A DNA stretch of 64,000 bases, from NCBI GenBank assembly GCA_039105265.1, contig JAPFFF010000008.1, positions 1,178,001 to 1,242,000 of the forward strand. The letters run 5' to 3'. Origin of the DNA: Tritrichomonas musculus (taxonomy: Eukaryota; Parabasalia; Tritrichomonadida; Tritrichomonadidae). Each line of letters opens with the position of its first letter. The first letter of the stretch is position 1. Shown here piece by piece: positions 20,676 through 30,664 of the stretch. The translations under genes and the position numbers were made by a program. The notes below the pieces were generated by a model. The model saw only the letters and a program-made list of their open reading frames with translations, had not been told where the DNA came from and did no database searches.

Positions 20676-23600
20676 CAAAGATGACAATAGGTTCAAACCG
20701 TGGCTCAGATTAACTACTTTCATGATTCAGAATAATCAGAAAAACGCAAGCTACTAGTTCAAAAGCATTCATGCTTTCTTATTGGCTCTTATGCAAAGAT
20801 AACAATACCTTCAAACCGCGGCTCAGATTAACTACTTTCATGATTCAGAATAATCAGAAAAACGCAAGCTACTAGTTCAAAAGCATTCATGCTTTCTTAT
20901 TGGCTCTTATGCAAAGATAACAATACCTTCAAACCGCGGCTCAGATTAACTACTTTCATGATTCAGAATAATCAGAAAAACGCAAGCTACTAGTTCAAAA
21001 GCATTCATGCTTTCTTATTGGCTCTTATGCAAAGATAACAATACCTTCAAACCGCGGCTCAGATTAACTACTTTCATGATTCAGAATAATCAGAAAAACG
21101 CAAGCTACTAGTTCAAAAGCATTCATGCTTTCTTATTGCTTTTATGCAAAGATAACAATACCTTCAAACCGCGGCTCAGATTAACTACTTTCATGATTCA
21201 GAATAATCAGAAAAACGCAAGCTACTAGTTCAAAAGCATTCATGCTTTCTTATTGGCTCTTATGCAAAGATAACAATACCTTCAAACCGCGGCTCAGATT
21301 AACTACTTTCATGATTCAGAATAATCAGAAAAACGCAAGCTACTAGTTCAAAAGCATTCATGCTTTCTTATTGCTTTTATGCAAAGATAACAATACCTTC
21401 AAACCGCGGCTCAGATTAACTACTTTCATGATTCAGAATAATCAGAAAAACGCAAGCTACTAGTTCAAAAGCATTCATGCTTTCTTATTGCTTTTATGCA
21501 AAGATAACAATACCTTCAAACCGTGGCTCAGATTAACTACTTTCATGATTCAGAATAATCAGAAAAACGCAAGCTACTAGTTCAAAAGCATTCATGCTTT
21601 CTTATTGCTTTTATGCAAAGATAACAATACCTTCAAACCGTGGCTCAGATTAACTACTTTCATGATTCAGAATAATCAGAAAAACGCAAGCTACTAGTTC
21701 AAAAGCATTCATGCTTTCTTATTGCTTTTATGCAAAGATAACAATACCTTCAAACCGTGGCTCAGATTAACTACTTTCATGATTCAGAATAATCAGAAAA
21801 ACGCAAGCTACTAGTTCAAAAGCATTCATGCTTTCTTATTGGCTCTTATGCAAAGATAACAATACCTTCAAACCGCGGCTCAGATTAACTACTTTCATGA
21901 TTCAGAATAATCAGAAAAACGCAAGCTACTAGTTCAAAAGCATTCATGCTTTCTTATTGCTTTTATGCAAAGATAACAATACCTTCAAACCGTGGCTCAG
22001 ATTAACTACTTTCATGATTCAGAATAATCAGAAAAACGCAAGCTACTAGTTCAAAAGCATTCATGCTTTCTTATTGCTTTTATGCAAAGATAACAATACC
22101 TTCAAACCGCGGCTCAGATTAACTACTTTCATGATTCAGAATAATCAGAAAAACGCAAGCTACTAGTTCAAAAGCATTCATGCTTTCTTATTGCTTTTAT
22201 GCAAAGATAACAATACCTTCAAACCGTGGCTCAGATTAACTACTTTCATGATTCAGAATAATCAGAAAAACGCAAGCTACTAGTTCAAAAGCATTCATGC
22301 TTTCTTATTGCTTTTATGCAAAGATAACAATACCTTCAAACCGCGGCTCAGATTAACTACTTTCATGATTCAGAATAATCAGAAAAACGCAAGCTACTAG
22401 TTCAAAAGCATTCATGCTTTCTTATTGCTTTTATGCAAAGATAACAATACCTTCAAACCGCGGCTCAGATTAACTACTTTCATGATTCAGAATAATCAGA
22501 AAAACGCAAGCTACTAGTTCAAAAGCATTCATGCTTTCTTATTGCTTTTATGCAAAGATAACAATACCTTCAAACCGCGGCTCAGATTAACTACTTTCAT
22601 GATTCAGAATAATCAGAAAAACGCAAGCTACTAGTTCAAAAGCATTCATGCTTTCTTATTGCTTTTATGCAAAGATAACAATACCTTCAAACCGTGGCTC
22701 AGATTAACTACTTTCATGATTCAGAATAATCAGAAAAACGCAAGCTACTAGTTCAAAAGCATTCATGCTTTCTTATTGCTTTTATGCAAAGATAACAATA
22801 CCTTCAAACCGCGGCTCAGATTAACTACTTTCATGATTCAGAATAATCAGAAAAACGCAAGCTACTAGTTCAAAAGCATTCATGCTTTCTTATTGCTTTT
22901 ATGCAAAGATAACAATACCTTCAAACCGTGGCTCAGATTAACTACTTTCATGATTCAGAATAATCAGAAAAACGCAAGCTACTAGTTCAAAAGCATTCAT
23001 GCTTTCTTATTGCTTTTATGCAAAGATAACAATACCTTCAAACCGCGGCTCAGATTAACTACTTTCATGATTCAGAATAATCAGAAAAACGCAAGCTACT
23101 AGTTCAAAAGCATTCATGCTTTCTTATTGCTTTTATGCAAAGATAACAATACCTTCAAACCGCGGCTCAGATTAACTACTTTCATGATTCAGAATAATCA
23201 GAAAAACGCAAGCTACTAGTTCAAAAGCATTCATGCTTTCTTATTGCTTTTATGCAAAGATAACAATACCTTCAAACCGCGGCTCAGATTAACTACTTTC
23301 ATGATTCAGAATAATCAGAAAAACGCAAGCTACTAGTTCAAAAGCATTCATGCTTTCTTATTGCTTTTATGCAAAGATAACAATACCTTCAAACCGCGGC
23401 TCAGATTAACTACTTTCATGATTCAGAATAATCAGAAAAACGCAAGCTACTAGTTCAAAAGCATTCATGCTTTCTTATTGCTTTTATGCAAAGATAACAA
23501 TACCTTCAAACCGTGGCTCAGATTAACTACTTTCATGATTCAGAATAATCAGAAAAACGCAAGCTACTAGTTCAAAAGCATTCATGCTTTCTTATTGGCT

Positions 23601-23975
23601 CTTATGCAAAGATAACAATACCTTCAAACCGCGGCTCAGATTAACTACTTTCATGATTCAGAATAATCAGAAAAACGCAAGCTACTAGTTCAAAAGCATT
23701 CATGCTTTCTTATTGGCTCTTATGCAAAGATAACAATACCTTCAAACCGTGGCTCAGATTAACTACTTTCATGATTCAGAATAATCAGAAAAACGCAAGC
23801 TACTAGTTCAAAAGCATTCATGCTTTCTTATTGCTCTTATGCAAAGATAACAATACCTTCAAACCGCGGCTCAGATTAACTACTTTCATGATTCAGAATA
23901 ATCAGAAAAACGCAAGCTACTAGTTCAAAAGCATTCATGCTTTCTTATTGCTTTTATGCAAAGATGACAATACTT
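20676..23975 (+). repeat. Tandem satellite, 28 copies of a 117/118-bp unit
   Basis: Counting the word TCAAACCG gives 28 head-to-tail units (20693 to 23859) spaced 117 or 118 bp. Length varies only in a linker that reads TTGGCTCTTATGC, TTGCTTTTATGC or once TTGCTCTTATGC. The other common variant is C or T in CCGCGG/CCGTGG; otherwise the units look almost identical, so amplification or homogenisation is recent. Each unit has the small hairpin AAGCATTCATGCTT and an ATGCAAAGAT word. The first and last partial units carry AAAGATGACAATA, whereas internal units carry AAAGATAACAATA. The array sits within the transposon and ends about 95 bp before the transposase ATG. No open frame crosses it. Confidence 0.95.
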
Positions 23976-24069
23976 TAATAATTTTATTTAATCACTTAAC
24001 CCTTTTTTTTACGAATCGTTACAATTCAGAACGTTTATTTATTTTAATATTTTTAAACGAACCTTAAAT

Positions 24070-26940
24070 ATGTGTTCATTTTTTATCAACATAAAAGATA
24101 TCAATCAATTACTAATTGATAAAGAAATTCAAACAACTGGTCTCATTGGTTTCTTTGATAAGAAGTTTTTAGATGTTTATTGTTATGCTCCAAATGAAGT
24201 ATTCCCAATCAAAATAAAGGTCACACATTGCTCATCAGAAATTCCTATTCTAGGACAAGTTATTAATATAAAAGGTGTCGTAAGAAAAGCAGATTCTCAA
24301 AGCCTATATATTGAATCTCATTCAATTGAAAAAAGTTCAAAAGAGGAAGCAACACTGAAAGGTGTTTTATTATCACCGTTAACAAAAACTCAGGATAATT
24401 TAGCTGAAATGCAATTTACACATATAGCTGATATTGATTCATCATATATTGGAAAAGAAATTAAAACAATTGGAATTGTTTACTATTATAATGATAAATA
24501 TATAACTGTTTATTCATATAAAAGCAAAAACGATAAAGCCAAGAAAATCAAAATACAAAACTATTTTACTTATCAAATACAAGTCAATTCTGTTCTCTTA
24601 GTAATTGGTAATGTACGTTTCAAACAAGAAGACAATTTTTATATAATACCATCAAAGGTCGATTTGATTACCGAAGCAGAAGCTATCTCAAAAGGATTTA
24701 TCCTTCATATAATTCCTGAAAAGCCTTTTGTTGTTACATTTGATGAAGAAGAAGATGATGAAGAAAGTAAACAGATTTCATTCTTTGCAAAAGAGCCAAA
24801 AGATTTTAAAGAATTTTATACGGACGAGCCAGATCAATTATTTGGTTTTCTTCAACAACAAGCAAATAAAGAAGGTTTTCAGATAGTCAAACCTTGTGGA
24901 TTAAGTTCAAATGATCATGCAGCTCTTAGATGTAATCTTCACTCAAAGAATAAGAATCCAAACTTAAACACTAATTGTCCTTTTATTTGTAATATACAGA
25001 GAGTAAAAAATCCAAAAGGTGGTTTCAGGTGGCATGTATCTTCAATTATTAATATTCATAACCATTTGCTGCATCCTCTCAATTTCGTTCATTCAATACT
25101 TAGTGAAAAGAAAAAAAGTCTCATCCGTTCCTTGTATTCATCTGGGGTAAATTATGGCATTATATCAAATTTTATTAAATTAAGGTATAACATTGATATT
25201 AGTAGAAATCAAATACGATCACTTTGCGCAGCAAGTAAAAGGGAAAGAACCTTGGAAAAAATTGCCGAAACCGAAGAGTTGAAAGAGTTCATGTATTCAA
25301 TTGATGGTGTTGTCAGGTTTGATCAATATAGAGATAAATATGGTTACATGCATAGAAAAGCAGTTGCAACTTTTACACGACAGGAGCTTGAAAATTTACG
25401 AGACTTTGGTGATTTTATTGCAGTAGACCCAACCTTTGCTACATCGAGCAGTCATTGGTCATTAATTCCTTTAACAGTTGTTGGTTCCGATAGAGATATA
25501 AGAAGTGCTGGTATTATATTTTGTTCAAATACTCAAGAAGACAGATTTAGATGGATCCTAAAAATACTACTCACTGAATTGCCCTCAAAAGATAAGTTAC
25601 AAACGATATGTTCTGATGATGATTCAGGTTTAAATTGTGCCTTTAGAGTTCTATTAAATGATGATATAAATGATGATTTTCATACCAAGGTTAGACGTTT
25701 AAACAGAGTAATATGCTTTTGGCATAAAATTTCTAATTTCATCACATTTCTAAATGGCTTATCTTTGCCAGAAGATAAAGTTGCTAAATATTTGAAGTAC
25801 TTTAAGAAAATGGGACAATCTCGTGACTACGATGTTGCTATAAGTTGTTATAAGAAGTTAGAAGGAAAATCTAAATTAGCTACATATATGATAAAGAATA
25901 TCAAAGATGATTTAAAATACTTTTCAAAAAGTATGCTTCAAACATTCAATTGTGGTTACAATACAAGTTCTATTGCAGAATCTACAAACAGTAGACTTAA
26001 AAATTTGTTTCCTGATCAAAGATCATTATCATTAAAGGAAATAAGAGTGGCTCTGATCAATGCAGAAAGACTTTCAAGTTTATCCAAACAATACATATGT
26101 GGAATAAAGCCAAGAAAGGTTAAAGATCAAATACTTATATCATTGATAGAAAAATTTAATATCGCAGAAAATATAGCTAGTGCAATTTGTAATTCAATAA
26201 TAAATGCAGAAGATTTATCAATTAGGTTCATAGATGACGCACAGACTCAAGCAGAAGTTATAGAGAAAGATCCAACTTTCGAAGATATCTATCAAGAAAA
26301 GTTTTTAGTTACAATGTCAGGATGCTCTTGTAAGAAACAGATACAAACAGGTATACCTTGTAAGCATTTTATTAAGTTCCTCAATGAAAAGAATTTAAAT
26401 GTCATTAATTACATACAAGTATCAGAAAGATGGACAAGAACAAAACCAAATGAAAGGATTGAAATCAAACTTGTTGATGAAGTTCAAGTAGAGAAAAGTT
26501 CATTTATACCAGTTACACAGATGGATAGATATATTTCACTCAAGAATTTATGTCTCCAAATCATGAATTTTGCATCACAGTCACAGAATAGATATTCAGT
26601 TGCTAAAGAAAAACTTGATGAACTATATGAACAACTTCAAAATATCGAAAGAATTATAGATGATGTACACCCTCAGCCAGGAAGGCCTCACAAATCAACA
26701 AATTTAGCAAATTGGAATAAAATTGATCCTTGTAAACTCTGTGGTAAACCTCACTCAACAAAAAGATGTCCAAGAAGAAATGAATTTTTAACATATATAC
26801 CAAAAGACTATATTAATGATTCAGACAAGAAATATAGCTGCTCTCTTTGTGGATTAAAAGGTCATAGAATAGATAAATGTTTCGTAAAGGCTGCATGGTT
26901 AAAGGCAATTAAGGATGGATTATTAGAACCATTAGGCTGA
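24070..26940 (+). CDS. MULE transposase with tandem OB-like, FAR1-like, SWIM and zinc-knuckle domains
   Basis: Intact 956-aa protein. Order of parts: two OB-fold-like domains (about 6-92 and 112-207; compare TTGLIGFFDKKFLDVYCY and TIGIVYYYNDKYITVYSY), an acidic linker (about 222-245), a FAR1/WRKY-GCM1-type zinc region ending in HNH (about 255-332), the MULE catalytic domain, a SWIM zinc finger (C752, C754, C764, H766), then two CCHC zinc knuckles beginning at C888 and C924. Likely catalytic acids are D453 (AVDPTFATSS), D516-D518 (CSDDDSG) and E637 (IAESTNSRL). The enzyme should cut at the terminal repeats of the surrounding element. The tandem OB domains are not part of the usual MULE layout known to me. 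No initiator-like TCAYW is seen just upstream, and the satellite array ends about 95 bp before the ATG. Domain limits of the OB folds are inferred from strand pattern only. Confidence 0.9.
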   Translation: MCSFFINIKDINQLLIDKEIQTTGLIGFFDKKFLDVYCYAPNEVFPIKIKVTHCSSEIPILGQVINIKGVVRKADSQSLYIESHSIEKSSKEEATLKGVLLSPLTKTQDNLAEMQFTHIADIDSSYIGKEIKTIGIVYYYNDKYITVYSYKSKNDKAKKIKIQNYFTYQIQVNSVLLVIGNVRFKQEDNFYIIPSKVDLITEAEAISKGFILHIIPEKPFVVTFDEEEDDEESKQISFFAKEPKDFKEFYTDEPDQLFGFLQQQANKEGFQIVKPCGLSSNDHAALRCNLHSKNKNPNLNTNCPFICNIQRVKNPKGGFRWHVSSIINIHNHLLHPLNFVHSILSEKKKSLIRSLYSSGVNYGIISNFIKLRYNIDISRNQIRSLCAASKRERTLEKIAETEELKEFMYSIDGVVRFDQYRDKYGYMHRKAVATFTRQELENLRDFGDFIAVDPTFATSSSHWSLIPLTVVGSDRDIRSAGIIFCSNTQEDRFRWILKILLTELPSKDKLQTICSDDDSGLNCAFRVLLNDDINDDFHTKVRRLNRVICFWHKISNFITFLNGLSLPEDKVAKYLKYFKKMGQSRDYDVAISCYKKLEGKSKLATYMIKNIKDDLKYFSKSMLQTFNCGYNTSSIAESTNSRLKNLFPDQRSLSLKEIRVALINAERLSSLSKQYICGIKPRKVKDQILISLIEKFNIAENIASAICNSIINAEDLSIRFIDDAQTQAEVIEKDPTFEDIYQEKFLVTMSGCSCKKQIQTGIPCKHFIKFLNEKNLNVINYIQVSERWTRTKPNERIEIKLVDEVQVEKSSFIPVTQMDRYISLKNLCLQIMNFASQSQNRYSVAKEKLDELYEQLQNIERIIDDVHPQPGRPHKSTNLANWNKIDPCKLCGKPHSTKRCPRRNEFLTYIPKDYINDSDKKYSCSLCGLKGHRIDKCFVKAAWLKAIKDGLLEPLG

Positions 26941-27492
26941 ATATAAGTTCAGTACTTTCTAAAAGAATTTTTGAGCTTTCCTTTTATATTTAGAACATTC
27001 TTTTTTTCTTTTTCTTTTTTTTTTTTTGCAAGAATCTACCTTTTGCTTGCTTTGCTCAGAGAAATATAAGAAATGGTCATTTTTCACCTTGACGATCAGA
27101 CGCTGATATTTTTAAAATGTGCATGTATGTGTATACTGTTTAATAAATATTTTTTATTTATCTAACTCTATTTGTTTTTAAATGTTTTGTAATGAGATTA
27201 TTTGTTTTTTCAGAAATTTTCTTTATAATAACATTACCTCTAAATAATTTCACAAAGAAAGCCCATTATTGTTGAATCTTTTATTATAATATAGTTTCAA
27301 TAAATTTATATCAATCACTAATTGATGCATTTATATATTTTTGTGATATTAATAATATTAATAATGTTTTATAATTTATATGAAAATTTATTTTACATTG
27401 ACGATTATAATATATTGAATCATTCAATGTAGCTAAGTATTTTAATGTTAATGATCTTTGATCAGGGAAAAAAAAAAAAAAAAAAAAATAAT

Positions 27493-27535
<43 letters not shown>

Positions 27536-27773
27536 TAAAATAGGTAAAAAGTCTTACCAAAGTAGGTCAATTTTGACTGAAATATGGCCGTTAGATATAA
27601 TTTATGAATGATTCATATATTTTTTTAAAAAAATTCTTTTTTTTAAAAAAAAGAAAATAAATTAAAGAAGTGAATAAGAATGTCTGTAAGCACATAAGAA
27701 TTATTATATTCAAACAAGAATAATTATATATTTATTATTTATCTCAAAATATGCTTCTTATATTTGAATTATG
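26941..27773. other. Non-coding 3' region of the MULE-like element
   Basis: Begins with a pyrimidine tract (27001-27027) and includes a long poly-A run broken once by TAATC (27468-27533). It is A+T-rich and has no supported gene. It joins the transposase gene to the repeat cluster on its right. Confidence 0.5.
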
Positions 27774-28235
27774 CTAGTTATTTTGAGAATCGATATCAAA
27801 AACGTCACATTTTTACATATGATACTCGATGATCAGTTTACAAATCTGATACTAATATTATCGATTATCAAGATATGAAATGTGATATGAAAATAATTGT
27901 AAACTTGATATCAATTTCCGAGATCCCAAACAGATTTATCTTTTTTTATAATTGGTATTTGTGATTTTAAAATATTTAAAAATAAATAATAGAATGTGCT
28001 TATGTTTATTTTAAGATTAAAATCAAAAAAATTCATTCTTTTATATGATATATTTGAGATTAATTTACATTCATATGTTTATCAAAAAGTTTAAGTGAAA
28101 ATTCTGATATCAAAAGCTGAGAAAAAAAAGTCTCGATCTCTGAAATCGATCTCAAGAATCTGTGTAAATTTATGTATCAATATCAAAAAGTTTATTAATT
28201 ATCAATCTCGAGAGTTCGAGAATCACAAGCCTAAT
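27774..28235 (+). mobile_element. MITE relative, long degenerate copy
   Basis: Starts CTAGTTATTTTGAGAATCGA and is similar over most of its length to the element at 29829-30112: the shared landmarks are CGATATCAAAAACGTCAC, TTGGTATTTGTGATTTTA, TATTTTAAGATTAAAATCAA and AAAAGCTGAG. It is longer because it keeps an internal segment of roughly 80 bp (about 27822-27918) that the other copy lacks. Its right end is degenerate; a further inverted match to its left tip occurs near 28402-28430, so the true right edge may lie there. Confidence 0.5.
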
Positions 28236-28283
28236 CTCTATAACAGATATCAAATATCAGTACAAATTTATAATATTGATAAC

Positions 28284-28482
28284 TATCAACTGGTCTCATC
28301 TACTTTATTACCAACATTTCTTATTTGATTAACTATATCCTGAGAATATCGATATCAGGATTATAAACTGATAATCAATTATCAATCTTGAAAAAATGTC
28401 AGTTCTGATATCCATTATCAAAATAGCATGCTTAAAAAAAAGATTGCAAAGTTGATGATAAAGTAGATGAGACCAGTTGATA
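28284..28482. repeat. Inverted repeat pair with 24-bp arms
   Basis: TATCAACTGGTCTCATCTAC plus TTTA at 28284-28307 is repeated as its exact reverse complement at 28459-28482. The 151 bp between the arms are A+T-rich with several GATATC words. It could be a small palindromic insertion or part of the neighbouring MITE. Confidence 0.65.
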
Positions 28483-28596
28483 AGATAATCTAATGTAGTA
28501 ATTAATGAGTCAGTTAATGACACAAGTCAATAAGTCAAAGTTAATGATACAGTTAATGAGTCATATAATAACAAGAATAAGATAAATGCTTCATAC

Positions 28597-28641
28597 AGCC
28601 GGTCTGTGGTGAAAGCGACCACAGGACCATTTGAAAAAGTT
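28597..28641 (+). repeat. Subterminal hairpin motif, copy 2
   Basis: AGCCGGTCTGTGGTGAAAGC, then GACCACAGGACCATTTGAAAAAG-type sequence, a diverged copy of the motif at 20548. It lies in the same orientation as copy 1 and opposite to copy 3, so copies 2 and 3 could be the ends of a nested element of about 1.7 kb (28597-30304). Confidence 0.55.
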
Positions 28642-28727
28642 TTATAAACGTTTTTTTTTTTTTGGTTTGTTTGTTTGTTTGACATTTTTAGAAAAAAGAG
28701 CCATTTTTATGAAGTTTACGGGTGCTT

Positions 28728-29063
28728 ATTGCTATCAATTTCTCAATCTATAATTATCTGATTGAGAAATTGATGTTTGTCATTCCTTAAATTACTTAAA
28801 AGAGCCTAAGTAAATACTTGTAAACTGCATTTAGGAGGTCAATGCGATCAATTTCTCAAACAGTAATTCTTAGATTCAGAAATTGAATGTTTTATTTCCT
28901 TAGTTTACCTGCAAAATCTAAAGAGATGTGCTTTTAAACCTCATATTTTACTTTTGGGAGATATCTGCTACTAATTTTTCAAATTGATTCACAAATTCAG
29001 AATTTAGTAGTAGTCATCACCTAAATTAGCAATAAAATCTTAAGGCAGCACCTATAATACATT
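28728..29063 (+). repeat. Three degenerate tandem copies of a 120-bp palindrome-bearing unit
   Basis: Units start near 28728, 28850 and 28968. Each opens with an imperfect palindrome built on TCAATTTCTCAA and TTGAGAAATTGA (weaker in the third unit) and continues with a less conserved tail ending near TTTTA/CCTAT. The period is about 120 bp. No coding potential is seen. Confidence 0.55.
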
Positions 29064-29159
29064 TTTTTTCTACTGTTGTCAACTAGTTTTATAAATGATG
29101 ATTCTGAATTTCAATTTAATTAGTCAGTTAGTAACAAAGTAAATTACACAGGCCAATTA

Positions 29160-29752
29160 TACTGTTATTGATACCACTTAATGAGCTAGTTATTGACACC
29201 ATTTATTGCTACCTCTAAACGATCCAATTTATTGATACTGTTGTTGATACCACTTAATGAGCTAGTTATTGACACCATTTATTGCTACCTCTAAACGATC
29301 CAATTTATTGATACTGTTGTTGATACCACTTAATGAGCTAGTTATTGACACCATTTAATGATACCTCCAAACGATCCAATTTATTGATACTGTTGTTGAT
29401 ACCACTTAATGAGCTAGTTATTGACACCATTTAATGATACCTCCAAACGATCCAATTTATTGATACTGTTGTTGATACCACTTAATGAGCTAGTTATTGA
29501 CACCATTTAATGCTACCTCTAAACGATCCAATTTATTACTGTTGTTGATACCACTTAATGAGCTAGTTATTGACACCATTTAATGCTACCTCTAAACGAT
29601 CCAATTTATTGATACTGTTGTTGATACCACTTAATGAGCTAGTTATTGACACCATTTAATGCTACCTCTAAACGATCCAATTTATTACTGTTGTTGATAC
29701 CACTTAATGAGCTAGTTATTGACACCATTTAATGATACCTCTCAACAATCCC
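29160..29752 (+). repeat. Tandem repeat, eight copies of a 76/73-bp unit
   Basis: The word CCACTTAATGAGCTAGTTAT occurs at 29174, 29250, 29326, 29402, 29478, 29551, 29627 and 29700. Six intervals or flanks are 76 bp and two are 73 bp; the short form lacks one GAT in ATTGATACTG. Copies are nearly identical, with small variants (TTTATTGCTACC, TTTAATGATACC, TTTAATGCTACC). Related single words (GAGTCAGTTAATG) occur at 28505-28565, suggesting an older, decayed extension. Confidence 0.9.
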
Positions 29753-29828
29753 ACTTATATGGTTATTATTCCTGATAAAAAAATAGAAAGAAAGAAAAAA
29801 AAACTAAAGTTAAATGATACTGTTAATA

Positions 29829-30112
29829 CTAGACTTGTTATTTTGTGAATCGATATCAAAAACGTCACTTTTTTTACATCTGAAACAATTATCGAGATCT
29901 CGAACATATTTATCTTTTTTTAAAATTGGTATTTGTGATTTTATTATATCTAAAAATAAATAATAGAATGTATTGATGTTTATTTTAAGATTAAAATCAA
30001 AAAAATATATTCTTTATCAAAAAGTTTAATTGAAATTTCTAATATCAAAAGCTGAGAAAAAAAAATCTCGATCTCTAAAATCGATCTGATAATCGGAGAA
30101 TAACAAGTCTAG
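29829..30112 (+). mobile_element. 284-bp MITE with TA target duplication
   Basis: The ends are CTAGACTTGTTATT on the left and its complement AATAACAAGTCTAG on the right. Both are flanked by TA (29827-29828 and 30113-30114), as in Tc1/mariner-type (Stowaway-like) elements. The interior matches the longer copy at 27774-28235 but lacks about 80 bp, as a deletion derivative would. It lies between the 76-bp array and the right end of the MULE-like element, so it inserted after or together with that end. Confidence 0.7.
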
Positions 30113-30259
30113 TATATACATTATAATATTATTTAGAAAACTTTTAATTTGTAAACCTTTGAATATTTTTTTTTACATATTATTTGTAAACTTTTGAATT
30201 TTTTACGTTTATTTTTTTTTATTAAATACGTTTAAAATTTTCAAAAAAATTTTTTCATC

Positions 30260-30304
30260 AACTTTTTCAAAGACCGTCTGTGGTCACTTCATCACAGTCC
30301 GTCT
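30260..30304 (-). repeat. Subterminal hairpin motif, copy 3 (inverted)
   Basis: Reverse complement of the motif at 20548, with the same GAAAAAGTT extension and inner GACGGTC arms. It lies 328 bp inside the right terminal repeat, whereas copy 1 lies only 75 bp inside the left one. The extra sequence on the right includes the G+C-rich island at 30374-30454. Confidence 0.65.
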
Positions 30305-30373
30305 TTCTATAATATACCTCCTTTTTTAATTCATTTTTTACTAAATAATGCAAAATTATATAGTTCAAAAAGC

Positions 30374-30454
30374 TTCCCGATTCATCCAGCAATTAAAGGA
30401 ACCAAATTCGGCTTCGTGCAGCCCCGTGGTGGTCACTGGTGCGTATATCCCCGA
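30374..30454. other. Isolated G+C-rich island near the right transposon end
   Basis: About 80 bp of balanced base composition (GCAGCCCCGTGGTGGTCACT and neighbours) inside very A+T-rich DNA. I cannot fold it as a tRNA and recognise no RNA family. Short frames are open on both strands across it, so it may be a scrap of a gene captured by the element. It is absent from the left end. Confidence 0.4.
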
Positions 30455-30631
30455 AAAATAATGTAAAAATAAACAAATTTATATCAAAAAAATTAAATTG
30501 TAATAATTTTAAGGTAAAATTTAAATTAACGATATTTTTGGTTAATTTTCTTAACAGAGTAAGTCAAATTTCACCTTATAATAGCGGTTTTTTTGCTTTC
30601 CATGAATAGCTACTCATGGATAGAAAAACCA

Positions 30632-30664
30632 TTCAAAAAGTGGCGTAGAAAAAAACTATTGTCC
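30632..30664 (-). repeat. Right terminal inverted repeat of the MULE-like element
   Basis: Reverse complement reads GGACAATAGT, then the shared CTACGCCACTTTTTGAA. It abuts TAATATGGT at 30665-30673, the right copy of the 9-bp target duplication. Confidence 0.75.

Larger units (their letters stand above)
20440..30664 (+). mobile_element. 10.2-kb MULE-like DNA transposon carrying satellite arrays
   Basis: The outer ends are inverted repeats of 33 bp with three mismatches; both contain TTTTTCTACGCCACTTTTTG. Immediately outside are TAATATTGT (20431-20439) and TAATATGGT (30665-30673), a 9-bp target-site duplication with one difference, the size usual for Mutator-like elements. The single large gene inside (24070-26940) encodes a MULE transposase with all three acidic residues. 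The rest is repeats: a 28-copy 117/118-bp array before the gene, a three-copy 120-bp degenerate array, an eight-copy 76-bp array, two related MITEs and three copies of a 45-bp hairpin motif. The boundary call rests on ends, duplication and gene agreeing. The right 360 bp have no counterpart on the left, which suggests later insertion or a composite end. Confidence 0.78.

Noticed and set aside
20676-23975. Regular array that at first sight resembles a CRISPR
   Set aside because: Units are contiguous 117/118-bp copies with no variable spacers, and the genome is eukaryotic; it is a tandem satellite.
28095-28523. Two short frames in the transposon's 3' part
   Set aside because: They fall within MITE and inverted-repeat sequence and look like chance.
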